From assembly GCF_000006565.2 (NCBI RefSeq), contig NC_031472.1, positions 1,482,227 through 1,546,226 on the forward strand: a DNA stretch of 64,000 nucleotides, in the 5' to 3' direction. Of this stretch, positions 1-12,500 are shown piece by piece. Made by a program: the position numbers and the translations under genes. Origin of the DNA: Toxoplasma gondii ME49 (lineage: Eukaryota; Apicomplexa; Conoidasida; Eucoccidiorida; Sarcocystidae). Each line of letters begins with the position of its first letter. Positions within the stretch are counted from its first letter, which is position 1. The notes under the pieces were generated by a model that searched no databases, was not told the DNA's origin, and saw only the letters and a program-made list of their open reading frames with translations.

Positions 1-2771
1 TTCTTACAGCGCTGAAAGGCTGCAGGAGGCTTGACGTTTTCTGGTCTTCTGACAGTAGGAGCCATTTCTCAAGCGTGTGAAGTGCTCTTTTACGGACTCC
101 CAGTGTAAAGGTGCAGTCATTTTTAAGCCTTTGTTGCCACCAGAGATGGTTGGTCACCATGTGGCACCCTGCGGGTCTTGAGCAGTCAGCAGAGCCTCAA
201 AAGCGGCCAGTCTGCAACAAGCTTCCACAAGATTGATTTCCTTAAAGCCTTTTGTTCGTGGTATGCCACTGCACACTCTTTTTCCAGGGCGAGCGCTGGT
301 TCTCCTGCTGACCGCTCCCATTCTTGTCGGGTTGTCGGGGGTCGTGTCCGTAGATCTGCCATGTTCGAGAACCTCCTCTTACATCAGAAAAGCCGGTGAC
401 TTCAAGAAATGGGTATTTTCCTTCACGGTCTTCCTGTGATAAAGTGTGCCTGCTGTCTGCACATTCGGCAATATCGCCAATTGCTTGTGGCACTATTCCT
501 TTGTGCCAACATATCTAATTTGAGGTGCTCGTCGCTTGCATATCCTCTCCCTTTTCAGCTGTGTGTCAACTAGAATCACAAGACCCCCAGAAATTCCGTC
601 TGACTGAGGCAAGAAAACCACCAGGAGAGCTTCGGCTGGTTTCCCGGCGGGGATCACCGCTCGTGCCTGATGATGATTTCGCAGAGCAACTCGTCAGCTA
701 GGGCCCTTAAGAGTACGGAAAGACTGGGGCTTCTGGCAACCCATTTAAACACTTCCAGTACGGGGTGCCTTGTACGGATTTAAGGCCGTGAAGCAGACGC
801 CGCAAATCCGAGTTGCTGCCTGTGTCATTTGGCAGCTTGCTTCTTCGGAGACTCCGTTACAAGGTAAAACACTACCCGATTGTGGACGACCTGGTGCGTC
901 AGGCGCCATCAGGATGATGAAGTGATACGAGACGACACGATTCCAAAAGATGTTTTTGGTCAACTGGGACTCCCCATGCTGTAGGACTTACTCAAGGACT
1001 AATCAAAAATGGAGGCAAAACTCTATGTGATGTCACTGCCACTGTAAAGACGTCGACTCTTCGATTGTGGTTTGTACGGGTGACGAACACAACGTCACAG
1101 TCTGCATCACCGGCACGGGAACAAACAATAGCTTGCTTTCACAGAAGTGAGGAAGAGGAGAAGATCAAGCAAAACGACCCAAAGCACTTTTTCGTGGAGT
1201 ATCTCAGGGACGTATGCCGATCTATTTTCTTGAACGCAGAGCCTTTTGGAAATGGGAAGGGACCCTTTCAAAGATTCTCTACTGTGTCTCAGGCAGGATA
1301 TTGCCATTTCATCTTGCGAGGAGCCTCGTGTCCAATTGCTTCGTCCCTTCTTCTTAGAAAATGGAATGTAGGCAGGCGGCATAGGTGGGTGATCCTGCCT
1401 GGTAGGGGAATGTTTGGTGAATAGATCGAAACGTCAGCTACCGGCAAGTGCCACTGAAACTGTCAGGAGCCTCAGATCCTTCTGTCTGCAAGCGATTGTG
1501 CGGCATATGGGATTCTTATTCGTGCACGCAATACTTTGACTTGGACACAGAGACTCTGTCTCGGAAGGGTCATGCATAAAATGATTTGTTTGAATACTTC
1601 AGGCGCACCACCCTTGAAGGACTCGCAACACCTGAATGTGGCTTGGGACTGCATTGCTTGTTTCATTGAAAGGTGATATCACTCTCGTCCTTTAGAATTC
1701 GAAGGAAAGGTGATGTGAAGCAGACCAGCCTGCTGAGTGCCCTGGCATATCGCTTCAGCAACAGTATGCCCAAACAACGAATTGAATTCTTACTGTTTTC
1801 TTCAGGGTGAAGGACGATTGTGGGTCTTCGTATACCTTTTGTGTGGCAGGTGGTGCACGGGCAAGCGTGCCAGACACTGGACATATGAACTATAGGCTAT
1901 CGTCCGCAGCTTAATAAATCGCTATCCTGGCTTTTACTGTGGATCCCGAACATCCAGACACTACTCGGTTCAGCCAGATGGGTTTTGTCACTATGGGGAA
2001 GTGCCATCAGCTGATTTTGATCCCAGCTGTGCTGTTCTGAATATCGAGGATAGGACATACAATGTTAGTGCAAAAGCAGGGAGTGTTCCCTTCGAAAGCA
2101 TAAGAACTGGGGGTTCTTGAGGCGACTGGAGAAGATATACACACGCCTAGGTTGTGTAGGACCAATTCCCCACCGCGTTGTTTATATGGTGGTAACCGAA
2201 TGCCGATGACGTTTATTTCCATTTTATAACCCTAACTTGATTATTATTATTTTTTTTTGGTGCATATTTTTGGTAAAGGCGCGCTGAGGTATCAATGGGA
2301 AAACACATCAATCCAGCTGGGTCGGATATTGCCCCGTTTGGTGACACTCGTCATACCAGGTCCTGTCCAGCACCTGTGGGCGCTCATTGTATTGCCGATT
2401 CTCCTGGTCTGATTGCGGAGTCCTTCTAGACGAACATGAAGACAGTCGACTCGAGGGAGCATACGGCTTCGAAAATGCAGCAGCTCAGACGAAAAAGTAT
2501 ATTATGGTGCATCGTAAGTGATGGTGACCGGTGCATCCTATACTGACTTACGTCGCCAGCTGCTTGGTGGGGATGGGTGCGCGGACATGCGGGATTATGG
2601 CCGGTATATCCTGCCAAATAGTGTTACTCAGCGCTCTTCCGTCTGTAGTTCATACGTTTATATGTCAACGTAAATTAATATATGGCCCACTGTTTGGCAG
2701 CTGGATCTCCCGATTACATGTACCTGCCAGCAAAGGATTTCACATACTCTTGACCATCCTGGGTGTCGACG
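1..2771. other. Left-edge stretch without a supported gene
   Basis: Only short frames are present, mostly opened by non-ATG codons, with no family resemblance and no convincing splice-linked series on either strand. There is a T-rich run near 2250-2270. I see no RNA gene. It could hold UTRs or introns of a gene lying to the left, but nothing here shows that. Confidence 0.5.
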
Positions 2772-3315
2772 ATTAATATGACTGAGTCCGCTCCTGCAAG
2801 GGTGTCCCGTTTTATCAGTTTTGTATGGTTTGCGGACTGAGGAACCCTTTTGCAAAAGCCGTTTGCTCCCAATCGAATCAACCCTCCGCAGTCGAAGATG
2901 TCCAGACGATTCACACAGCTCCTCCCTCAATCACCTGCATTCCCGCGACCGCTACGATTTCCTGTGACAACGCTGTTTTCACTTCGTAACTGTCTCGTTT
3001 GAAGGAATTTGTGTATGCCATTAAGACCACTGAGAACCATTCTCAGTCATCGCTGGAAAACGGGCATTGGCAGACACAATTCCTTCAAACGAGACAGTTA
3101 CGAAATGAAAACAGCGTTGTCACAGGAAATCGTAGCGGTCGCGGGAACGCAGGTGATTGAGGGAGGAGCTGTGTGAATCGTCTGGACATCTTCGACTGCG
3201 GAGGGTTGATTCGATTGGGCGCAAACGGCTTTTGCAAAAGGGTTCCTCAGTCCGCAAACCATACAAAACTGATAAAACGGGACACCCTTGCAGAGGCTGA
3301 CTCAGTCATATTAAT
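2772..3315. repeat. Large foldback inverted repeat, about 243-bp arms and 59-bp spacer
   Basis: The left arm (2772-3014) and right arm (3074-3315) are reverse complements of one another with only scattered differences. For example, CCGCTC near 2788 faces AGCCTC on the other arm, and one T is extra in the left arm near 3010. The 59-bp spacer contains a second, perfect small hairpin: CTGAGAA at 3030-3036, loop CCA, TTCTCAG at 3040-3046. Both arms encode the same short open frame of about 50 codons reading outward, which starts with GTG and looks incidental. The outer ends share ATTAATATGACTGAGTC. I see no clear target-site duplication flanking the arms. It could be a foldback/MITE-like element or a local inverted duplication. 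Confidence 0.93.
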
Positions 3316-5219
3316 GATAATGTCCCTAATGTCACAGTGGGGTCAAGTGCTGTAAAACAATTTGTGGTGTGTGATGCAGGGGTCCTGTCGGTCTGTTTGT
3401 TTGCATTTTTTCATGATGCTGACGGAACCTAGTTGCCGCGAAGAACTGAGAACGACAGTGGATCATCCACAGTCATACTCCTAAGAATCAGATGACGTCG
3501 GTGTGTCCCTTTACACACTAGGTCAATTTGCACCGATGTAGAAGGGCCTACGAAGGGTGTGAAGTGCGATAGGAATGGACCTTGATGGCTGGAAGCTCGG
3601 ATATAAGCTAAGTACTAGCGTGCATTGCCTATTTCTACCAGCGGAACTACATGCAGCGGACGTCACAGTGACCGTGAGTGAAGGCGTACCTTGTCATTTG
3701 AGGCTGCCTTTTCTTCCCTAGACGCCTATCTATAATTGCTTCGTTGAAGCCTTAGCATCCTGCTGTGCCGCAGACTGACACTCCCGGTAGAATTCCCGTG
3801 GTCACCCCATATAAGCGGTTTTCTCGTCAGAGTTCATTTCTTCACTGACTTGACATTACATGTACAGGCGTTTGACGTCTTAGACAGTGCGTTTCCACGC
3901 ACACAGTCCACTTCTTATGCCAGCTGCAGTGTGCCTAAGAAACCGGCGCTGTATCTCGTTCAAAGGCGGCAGCCTTACACGCCAGCATGGACCACCAAAC
4001 TGTGGCATCGAGAGGAAACCGGGTAACATCCGTATTACGGGTTTTATATACCTGAGAGTGATACATTATAGGCTGCCACGAAAGCACCATCACGTGGAGA
4101 ATGACGGCTCTTGATAATGCTGAAGGTCTCTCCCATACGCAAAACAAATGGCTGGTCTGGAAACCTGGTGTGAGGCTATACGCCGTCCACACTGTGCTAG
4201 CGCCGTGTGCCACGATACAGTGGCAGACCTGTGCCACGGTCACGAGAGGAAACGGTCCCCCATCCGATATTGACTTCGTGAAGAAAGTGAGTAGGAAGTC
4301 AAATCACAGAAGTGGCCTGCGCTCTATACGAGGTGCGTACGAAAAAAGAAGTTCTACAGGTCTACAAGGAGAAAAATATGCTGGGGTCCGGTTCGAAAGT
4401 GAATCCTCCACATATCGTACAACCCTAAAACAGCCACTCCCGGAGGGATTCGCGCTGGAATTGACCATTTTTGGCCTGTAGATGGCAGACGTTAATTTTT
4501 GACTGGAGGAGTGAAAAAACCTTCGCGAGCCGGTGGAGGGCAGCGTAGAAAGATGCATGCAGAAGAGCCAGCGTCGGAACAGGGGGTAAGTCAGAGCCAA
4601 CTTCCTCGACAACTTCAGGAGTACTGCTGCGAGCCTGGTGAGGAATTTGCGTCTCGCCGACGGTGAACGCTACAGGGAAGCAAAAATTTCGACGAGCGAA
4701 ACTGGGGAACTGACCTGTTGTTACTAGATGGCGACAATGAACCGAACGTAAAAAGCCCAGTCACGCCGTCGGTTCACGCGTGTCCGTTTCTTGTCTCTGT
4801 CGGGCCCCGCGGGTGCATGCGCAACCGCTCCGGGCAAGACACACGTTTCCATTGTTGCTGGTGTTTTGCGACGATTTCACCAGAATCATCGATCCATGGA
4901 GGGCACTGTGTCTTTGTATGCTTGAGGCCATTCAGACGACTTTTTTTTTATTTTGTGGGGCGGGTTCGAGTACACTCACTGTCGTCCTCCCCTACCTTCT
5001 TTCGACGCTGTCTAGTTTCATCGCGCTGTGTCTCCGTCGTGTGCGGCGATGGCGTCTCTCTGTCTCCACCGGAAGACTTCACAGTGTATCCGGGAGAGAA
5101 GTTTGAGACAGACAACACTTTGTTGCGGCCGGCGCATGAGTGGTTTTCGCTGTTCTCCAGCAGAACCGCCGTGTTGCGGAGCTTCCGGACATGCGCCGGA
5201 AGCTGCTGCCGCATCAAAA
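3316..5219. other. Intergenic stretch and probable 5' region of the 647-residue gene
   Basis: No supported gene. The frames between 4718 and 5219 are pyrimidine-rich on the plus strand, as is common in coccidian 5' UTRs, and lead directly into the gene that starts at 5220. A frame continuous with that gene reaches back to 5028, but it opens with GTG. Confidence 0.4.
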
Positions 5220-7163
5220 ATGGATGTTTCACGGAAACAGTTTCACGCCGCCGACATCCCAATGAGTTCCCCTTTTCTGCGCCATTCGTCAAGATGGCCA
5301 TCCGCTTTCTCCGTTCCTCCACTTATCCTTGTTCTGCTGCTTACCGCCCTTCTTAGCCTGGTCGCTCCTTTTTTTTCCTGTTCGTCTGACACCACTGCCG
5401 CCATCCCATCGTCTATCAGCAGCGTCCTGTTGCCTGGTTTGGTCACTGCTGCCGATGGTCTTCGTTTGTACACGGCTCCAGCAGCAACTTCTCTCTCGTC
5501 TTTCGCTCTCCCTTCCTACCGGTCGGTTAACTCTTATCAACATTCGTCGTCGAGCACCTTGAGTTCACCAGCTTTCTCCGCCGCTTTTAACAGGAGAAAA
5601 TATGGGGGATGCTTGGGGGCCGCGTTGTTCGATGCCACTGGTCCTAACGTTCTTGATATGTTCACACCCTCTGTTACTTCTCTATCCCCTTGTTCGCATC
5701 CGGAGGTCGGTCAAAGCTCTGCTGAACACGAAGCTGAAGTATCGACCGCCCGTTCTCCTTTACTGACAAGATCGATTTTTCAAAAAGGTGTCGCGCGCTT
5801 TGAAGTGCAGGAGCAAAGTCGCACATTCAGTCCTGTCCAGAAGGCATCCGTAGAGGCACGCGAGGCGTCTCATGTTCCAATTCTCCCGCTTCTGAAATCT
5901 CTCTGTGGAAATCTCCCTCTCCCCTTCTCGTCCGATGACGTCCAGAAGGACGGAATGACGGGTGGAGGTTCGGACGCACGTGAGGATGGGGAGAGTCCTG
6001 AGGGGAAAGAACAAGGTAGCGACGGCGACTCGCCTTCAGGAACCCCACTAACGGAGGAGACTCTCGGTATTCCGTGCACTCACCTCGTCCATCCGCTGTA
6101 TATTCACGATGCTGTTGGAAAAAGAGTGGGTATTCGGGCTTCTGTCGACGCAGCGGTCGGACTGGCTGCTTCAGACTTTCTTGGGCGTATCGCGAAGATG
6201 ACGGAAGCGTTGCAGAATTTGAGTGAAACGCTCCTTCGCAAAGGTTTGGGACAAGACAGCGGCGGAAGCGAGCGGGAGAAGCACGGCAACAAATCGGAAA
6301 AGGAAGGGAGCGTGTTCCTGTCGTTGGCGAGCCTGAAGCTCCCTCTGGAGGGTTCGACTGCCTCAGATATCATCGACGCAGCGCGACAGAGATTTCGAGC
6401 TGTAGCCACCTCCTCGATTGCCAAGTCTGCAAGGAGTGCTGAGTCTTCGCAGCCCCCGCAGGAAACTGAAGTGGCAGCTGCTATGGCGGAGGGAGAACAG
6501 CGGCTGGAGTCGATCCTCGATTCCTCTCTCCGGGCAGTGTTTCAACAGCAAATGAGCCTTCTGCTTCTGCACATACTGCAAAGGGTCAATTCGTCCACGT
6601 CTGCTTCGGTAGGTTTCGCCGGAGAGAAATCCACACTGCGACCCCAGGCTTCCCCGAGCTCATTTGATAAGCAGAACGCGCTTTCGCCTTCAGCCCAATG
6701 GATGCAGGAATTTGAGGCCCTGCTCAGACGTGCGGTTCCTAATGTGGATCAGAGACGGCGGTGGGGGGCGAACACTCTGCGGGCGCAGCTGCAGAAACAC
6801 CTTGCGGATTGGGAAAGAGAGCGTGATGCCGAGAACAGCAAAGAAATTCGTCGAACGCGAAGTCAGCAGGCTCTCCTCCAAGTTCTTCAAAGACAGCAAG
6901 AACAGGTGGAACAGCTTCAACAACACATCCAGCAATCTCAGCAGCCTACGCCATTCTCTTTCGGCGCAGCCTACCGGGTACCTGACACCAATCTTCAGCT
7001 AGCTGCGGCTGCTAGACAAGGGAAACTACACGTCAATGTCAGTTGTCTCCCTGATGAAGCAGCAGCCGCTGGAGCAGCTGGAGGCATTCTGGGAAACCAG
7101 GGCTTTGTCAAGGGTGTTGAGGCAGCCGGTAATTTGGGGCTCAGCGTAAACTTTGGTATGTAG
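5220..7163 (+). CDS. Hypothetical secretory or membrane-anchored protein, 647 aa, single exon
   Basis: I do not recognise this protein. The frame is open from 5028, but I place the start at the ATG at 5220 because its context (CAAAAATGG) fits apicomplexan starts. In-frame ATGs at 5049 and 5136 are alternatives. Residues about 33-52 form one strong hydrophobic stretch rich in Leu, Val and Ala, consistent with a recessed signal peptide or signal anchor, so entry to the secretory pathway is inferred. A Ser/Pro-rich region follows. The middle part (around PLYIHDAVGKRVGIRASVDA) looks more structured. A Gln-rich, probably coiled-coil segment lies near the C-terminus, and the protein ends in an Ala/Gly-rich tail. 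An AATAAA occurs at 7188-7193, just after the stop. Rhoptry, dense-granule, apicoplast or endomembrane roles all remain possible. Confidence 0.75.
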   Translation: MDVSRKQFHAADIPMSSPFLRHSSRWPSAFSVPPLILVLLLTALLSLVAPFFSCSSDTTAAIPSSISSVLLPGLVTAADGLRLYTAPAATSLSSFALPSYRSVNSYQHSSSSTLSSPAFSAAFNRRKYGGCLGAALFDATGPNVLDMFTPSVTSLSPCSHPEVGQSSAEHEAEVSTARSPLLTRSIFQKGVARFEVQEQSRTFSPVQKASVEAREASHVPILPLLKSLCGNLPLPFSSDDVQKDGMTGGGSDAREDGESPEGKEQGSDGDSPSGTPLTEETLGIPCTHLVHPLYIHDAVGKRVGIRASVDAAVGLAASDFLGRIAKMTEALQNLSETLLRKGLGQDSGGSEREKHGNKSEKEGSVFLSLASLKLPLEGSTASDIIDAARQRFRAVATSSIAKSARSAESSQPPQETEVAAAMAEGEQRLESILDSSLRAVFQQQMSLLLLHILQRVNSSTSASVGFAGEKSTLRPQASPSSFDKQNALSPSAQWMQEFEALLRRAVPNVDQRRRWGANTLRAQLQKHLADWERERDAENSKEIRRTRSQQALLQVLQRQQEQVEQLQQHIQQSQQPTPFSFGAAYRVPDTNLQLAAAARQGKLHVNVSCLPDEAAAAGAAGGILGNQGFVKGVEAAGNLGLSVNFGM

Positions 7164-9503
7164 TGCCAGAAGGGAATGCGAAACACAAATAAAAAGGCGA
7201 CCGTGGGTCCACACGTAATATGCGACGAAACATGTCGTGGGAGCAACCTGAAACGAGACACGGTATCGGACAGTTGATTGTGGAAGCAGAACGTTACACG
7301 AGAGCCAGGCCGTTGAAATGTTCCAAGCACAACGAAGCAAACTGAAGGCGGACAACAGAATGTAAAAAGGTCAGATTGGATGCAGCAAAATGAAGCCTGA
7401 TATGTTTTATGCAAGGATAACTTGGATGGTTTTGAAGCGTGATGTCGATTGAAGGGCGCCATTCTTTCGCCAGAGATAGATTATCTAAAGTCATGCTTTC
7501 TCGATGTCCGAAGACATTTGGCCTTCGGCGTGAGCTGGCTTCTGAGTTGGTCTGCTTTTGACACCATTTCGGCTGTTTGTGGAGGAACCGTGGTATGGGT
7601 GTATACAGTATCGCTTGAAACTTTTGGATGAGGGCGGGGACGCTACGGCGATGTCTGTTGTAGCCAGTTGGTGGTATCCGCTTCCATATCCGAAAGAACA
7701 GGAGATGGTTGTTGGAGTGTTTCTGCTCCATCACTGGAGAGTGCTCTATATCTTTAGAGGACGTGTTTCTGAGGAATGAGCCTTTGGATGTCTTGCCCCC
7801 TCTTCCACACACATATTTCTGTCGAGAGCTGCGGGAGGGAGGCGTCATACAAAAGAAGCGTTTTGATGTATAACGTAAGCCTGCGAATTATTTGTTAGCC
7901 AGGCCACCAGAAGCTTCATCCCCCTTTCACGGAAAAGAGGAGTCACACTCTGTGTTCATGCTAAGCAGAGCGCGACAGCAGAAGACGCACAATGAACAGT
8001 AATCGACTACCTGTTTGACCGCCGTCCTAAAACGATGAAGACGACTGTTATGTGACCGAAGGCTGCAAAGCGAACATATCAGGCAGAGGTTGTGGATATT
8101 CTGACCTTAATTTCTAGTAGGTAACTTATACCCAGCCTTCTCTGAGTGAACGGCGATTCAGGGCATTCGTGCAGAATATGACACCATGCCGCCGCAGTTA
8201 CGCATCCCGGCGGCACGCAGAAAAATAGGCATCTGCAACAGATTGAATGTCGCCTGCGTCTACAATTAGTGGCAGAAGCAGTTGCAACCGAATTGCCAAT
8301 TTGGTTTTGCTGTTATACCGAACTCTCGATCCTATGAACCCCAGAAGCGAAATGCTATCAGAAGCGCGCTCATTGCTGGGCCACCCGCAGAATGTGTCGC
8401 ATAAGGAAAATTCCGCATGCACTTTAAAAAGGAGGAAACTTGCAATCGGACAAGTGCGCGTTGCACATCAGAGTAAACCGAAAGCAAGAGTCTAAAACCA
8501 TAGCCATATGAATTTGAAAATAAACCCGCGGAGGAAAATGCCTCTCCCGCTAATGGAGTTCTACTACTCTTACGTATTCGCTCAACGTAAACTGATCTGC
8601 AGAGCCGAAAATATTTTCCACCACCGAATGGAGAATACCGCCACCCAGATTTAGGTGAAACACGAGCAGGACAGAGCGAAAACTACAACATCCACCAGAA
8701 GTACACACTTCGATGAAATTGATGACTCCTACGTGCATTCCGGTTCCTAGTGCTTCCTTTTCTCAGTTCACACCGGCCAGACAAGGCTCACTACATCCTA
8801 CAGCCACCAGACAGAGAATATAGATGCTGCCATAGCGGTACATACGGGAGAGCTACATTGACGCAGCAAAACGCAAATGCTTTATGCTTGTAACACTACC
8901 CTGTCAAGCGCGACTGCCGGTTTCCTCATGAAGCAGTAGGCGACTTCCACACAACAGCCTCTGCGTAGATGAGGAAGACAGTCTTCACCGAAGGCGAGAC
9001 GACGACGCTTTTCCTCTCTAGCTAGCTCAGATCCAGAGTGACGCGGACTAACGCACTTTAGACAGGTATGTTCTTTAATCTCGGAAATGACACACAATGG
9101 TTGTGTTTCTGCACACCTGCGTGCTTGATTCGCTCCAGGCCGCACACTGGAACTCGAAAGCAACAATGGTGATATTGCGCCCTGGCGCGCGCCGCTTCCT
9201 TAACTATCCCGTTTACTTTTTGACAAGGATGAGAAGCAAAGCCACTGAAATTCCAACAAAATAGAAAAACACGGTTTTTGGCACAGGCGAATTTGCCTCT
9301 TCCCTGCTTTCGCCAGTCGCGAAAAATTCCGGTACCTGTCTTATTTCCAGCCCACGGTGCACTGTGGACTAAAAAAGCTACGTGAAACGACTACAGAAAG
9401 AAACGTGAAACAACCCTCTGATCCAAGTCTAGTCGCTGTGCGTCGCTACCCTTTTCGACGATGCCGCCGACCGGCCCCGCCTGTTTGCAGGACTCCTTTT
9501 CAT
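7164..9503. other. Intergenic stretch between convergent genes
   Basis: This lies between the 3' ends of the plus-strand gene ending at 7163 and the minus-strand gene ending at 9504, so it should hold both 3' UTRs. Open frames on both strands between 7294 and 7848 are short and without recognisable content. No RNA gene seen. Confidence 0.4.
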
Positions 9504-12500
9504 TCATAAGGTATTTTCCATGGTACTCCGAAGAGCCGAGAAAATCCAGTAACTTCTAAAACACATCTCTGCCTCTGACCTATGCTGTGCGAGTTGCAGC
9601 GCGCAGATCAAGTGCCTCCGCACCAACTGTTCACGGATAGACACCCATGCCCAGGATGGCAGAGCGTCTTCGTTCTCCCACTGAGTTGCTTCCATTTCCC
9701 CCTCGTTTGCAAGAAACGCATCTCCTGCCAGAAAGCCAAAAACTTCCGCGTAGTGACGACTGCTCAAAATCCTCAGTTGTTGACAGATCCATGCGCCTTC
9801 AGAGCGGCACGCACATGAGAAGTGGTGTGTCTTGTGGAGCAGCAGCAGCCGTAGAATTTCGCTCTTCGAGAGAGCCTCTCCGTTGAACTGCTCCCCTTCG
9901 TTAATAGCGCTGACAGGTTCTCGCTGCACGCAAGCGTCAACGCCGACTGCGAGACTTGCGCCTGTACTTACACTTGCGACGGCGCTCGACAGCCTACTTT
10001 TCGTCTTGAGGCCGAGGAAAAGATCCCTCACTACGAGTCTCTGCTCTCGGATCGCAGGTCGCACAACATCCTGCCACGCTCTATCTTCTCTACATTCTCC
10101 CAGTTCATGCTCATCGTGAGGATCCCACGCCTTCTCGCTTTTCGCGGAATTCGCACTTCGCATCCCCTTCCCCCCTACCCGTGACCTCCAAGCAAAGCTG
10201 CAGCCAGCACTGACGCTCGCCGCCGCCGTCCTCTGTTCCCTACTGAAGAGACGACGTCCCAGCGTACTCGCGATCTGAAGCATTAAAGATTCGCTGACTG
10301 GCATTCTGACACGTCCTGTACTCCACGGGTCGACGGTCTGCTGCAACACCTCGTCCATCGTCCACAGGGTCGACAGACAGGTGAAAGGTTGCCCCGGCTG
10401 AGAGTCAGCAGACAGGTGACTGTCCTTTTTCAGGCCGTTCCTAGCCGACGACTGGAAGTTGCTCACTACCGCGGACAGAGATTTCCGAGGGACTCCTCCA
10501 AAGAGGGCTGCCTCAATGATGCGGCTGGTCCGAAGCCTCGCTGCCTCCGATTCTCCGGAACACTGGGACTGTTTCCCATTTCTCCCAGAATCCTGCGCCG
10601 CATCGACTGCATCCTGGCGACACCCACCGCACGCGCAGCCAGCAGAAGATCCTGACAGAGAGCAAACACCCTGACTTTCCGCCTCTGTGGCGACTAAGTC
10701 CGGGTTACCGCAAACCGCTTCATCGGGCGAGGAGCCGCCTTCTGGCGGTTCGCACATCTCGTAGAGAAGAGGCAGAATCGGCTGGGGGAGAGCATGGTGG
10801 AGGCTGATCGCCTCGAAGGCATCGTATTGGGAAATGGAGGAGAGGAATGCGGCAGTCACGACGTCTACGTGTTCTTGAACGCTCAGAAAAATGTCCTCTT
10901 CTCGCTGGCTCGCCGCTGCAGCTACTCGCAGAAGGCCACCATCTACACCGTGTTTCTCTCCTGCCGTCTCGCTGCCAGAAGCGGTTCGTCTGCCATAGGC
11001 GCTGCTTGACCGACCCTTTGCACCAAACTTCGAGCGCCCACAACCTCCGTTCGAAGGGCCTTGCAGTTCACACGACCCGTCGTCTGCGCCTCCGTGACCG
11101 CTTGCGACAAAGAATCCCTCGACAACCCGTTCTTCGACAGAGGCACATATATCGGAGTAGAAGGAAAAGGTGGCGAGGCAACGCGCCAGAAGATCCTGCT
11201 GTCTCTCTGTGTTGACGCGTGACAGCGGGGGTCCAACTGCCTCTCGGAAAAGAACCAAGTTGCTGTCGCGGTCATCTGGTCGCTGAGAAGTCATTGACTC
11301 GTGGCGCTGTTCTGGGTCGCGAGGGAGGTCGAGACCAATTATCCTTGCTTCTTCGCCCCCCAACTCAGTTATTTCCAAGGTCCCGAGCGTCCCCTCCACC
11401 CAGGAAGCACCTCCCGTCTCTTTCTCCTCCTGGTCGTTGTCAGTGCGGAGGCAGCACAGGGCGGGGCCCGGCACAGCGTTCCTCCCGTTACTCGTGTGTG
11501 TAGAACTGTAGCTTGTTCGAGGGGGCTGCATGTCACGTGAGAAGCACAGTCGGTTCCCTTCTGCGGGGTTGTGGTCTCCTTCTGTTTTCGATTCTGCCGC
11601 TCCTGTCGAATCCCCGCGAATTCCGCGTCCGTCTACCATTCTCTGAACATCCAGATCTGCCTTCGTGGGCGTCTGCTGGAACTGCGGGGACTGCTGCCAT
11701 CGACCGGTGAGGATTTTAACAAAGTCTTCACTCGCCTGCTGCTGGGCAGAGAAAACTGCCGCAGCGGTGCGGTAGGCAGCTGAGCCGGCTTGCGTTTCCA
11801 GGTTGGTATCCCTGGCGAGGTCTAGAGTCGGGTCAGCTGTCGTCCATGGGAACAGCGCTCCATTCAGAAGGGAACTCCTCGTCGAACTGGCTGCCGTAGG
11901 TACAGCAGCCGACGACGAAACAAGGAGCTGTCCAAAGTCGGAGCCTCGAGAGGAAGAAATATTGAGAACGGCATACGGCGCCGGCGCGGCCACAGCAGCA
12001 CCCAAGGACACCAGGGGGGGGCCGGAAGCGAGGGGGGAGACTGGACTTCCGATGAAGGACCCTTTTTTTGCCGAACTGGCTCCTCTTGAACCCAGAGTGG
12101 AAGGCTCCGCCGCAAGAAGAAGAAGGAAATCTTCGAGACCGGACAGGTTGTCTGGGGGGTCGGAGAGGAAAAGTGGGGAACGAAGTGCCGACTCGACTGC
12201 CTCCAACGAAGCCTCTGACCTGCTTGGATCGGCGCCAGTCTCCCCTCGGCCGTCCTGCTGCTGCGGAGGCTGAGACAAAATACAAGAGACCTCGAAACCC
12301 ACGAGGAAGTTGTGAAGCACGCAGAGTTTGTGGGGAGGCAGGAGACAGCGAGACGTGTAGATCCACAGGAGAAACGGGATCAAGCTCCCGAGGAAGCCTC
12401 GGACATACTCGACACATTCTGCCCAACTGAGTGTCGTAAACCGACAGCATCTGCACCTCACATGCGTCACTTTATCTGCCTCTCGCTCTCTGTCTTCCTC

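Noticed and set aside
2230..2275. A/T-rich tract as an inserted mitochondrial DNA fragment
   Set aside because: Too short, and no mitochondrial coding or rRNA fragment was recognised.
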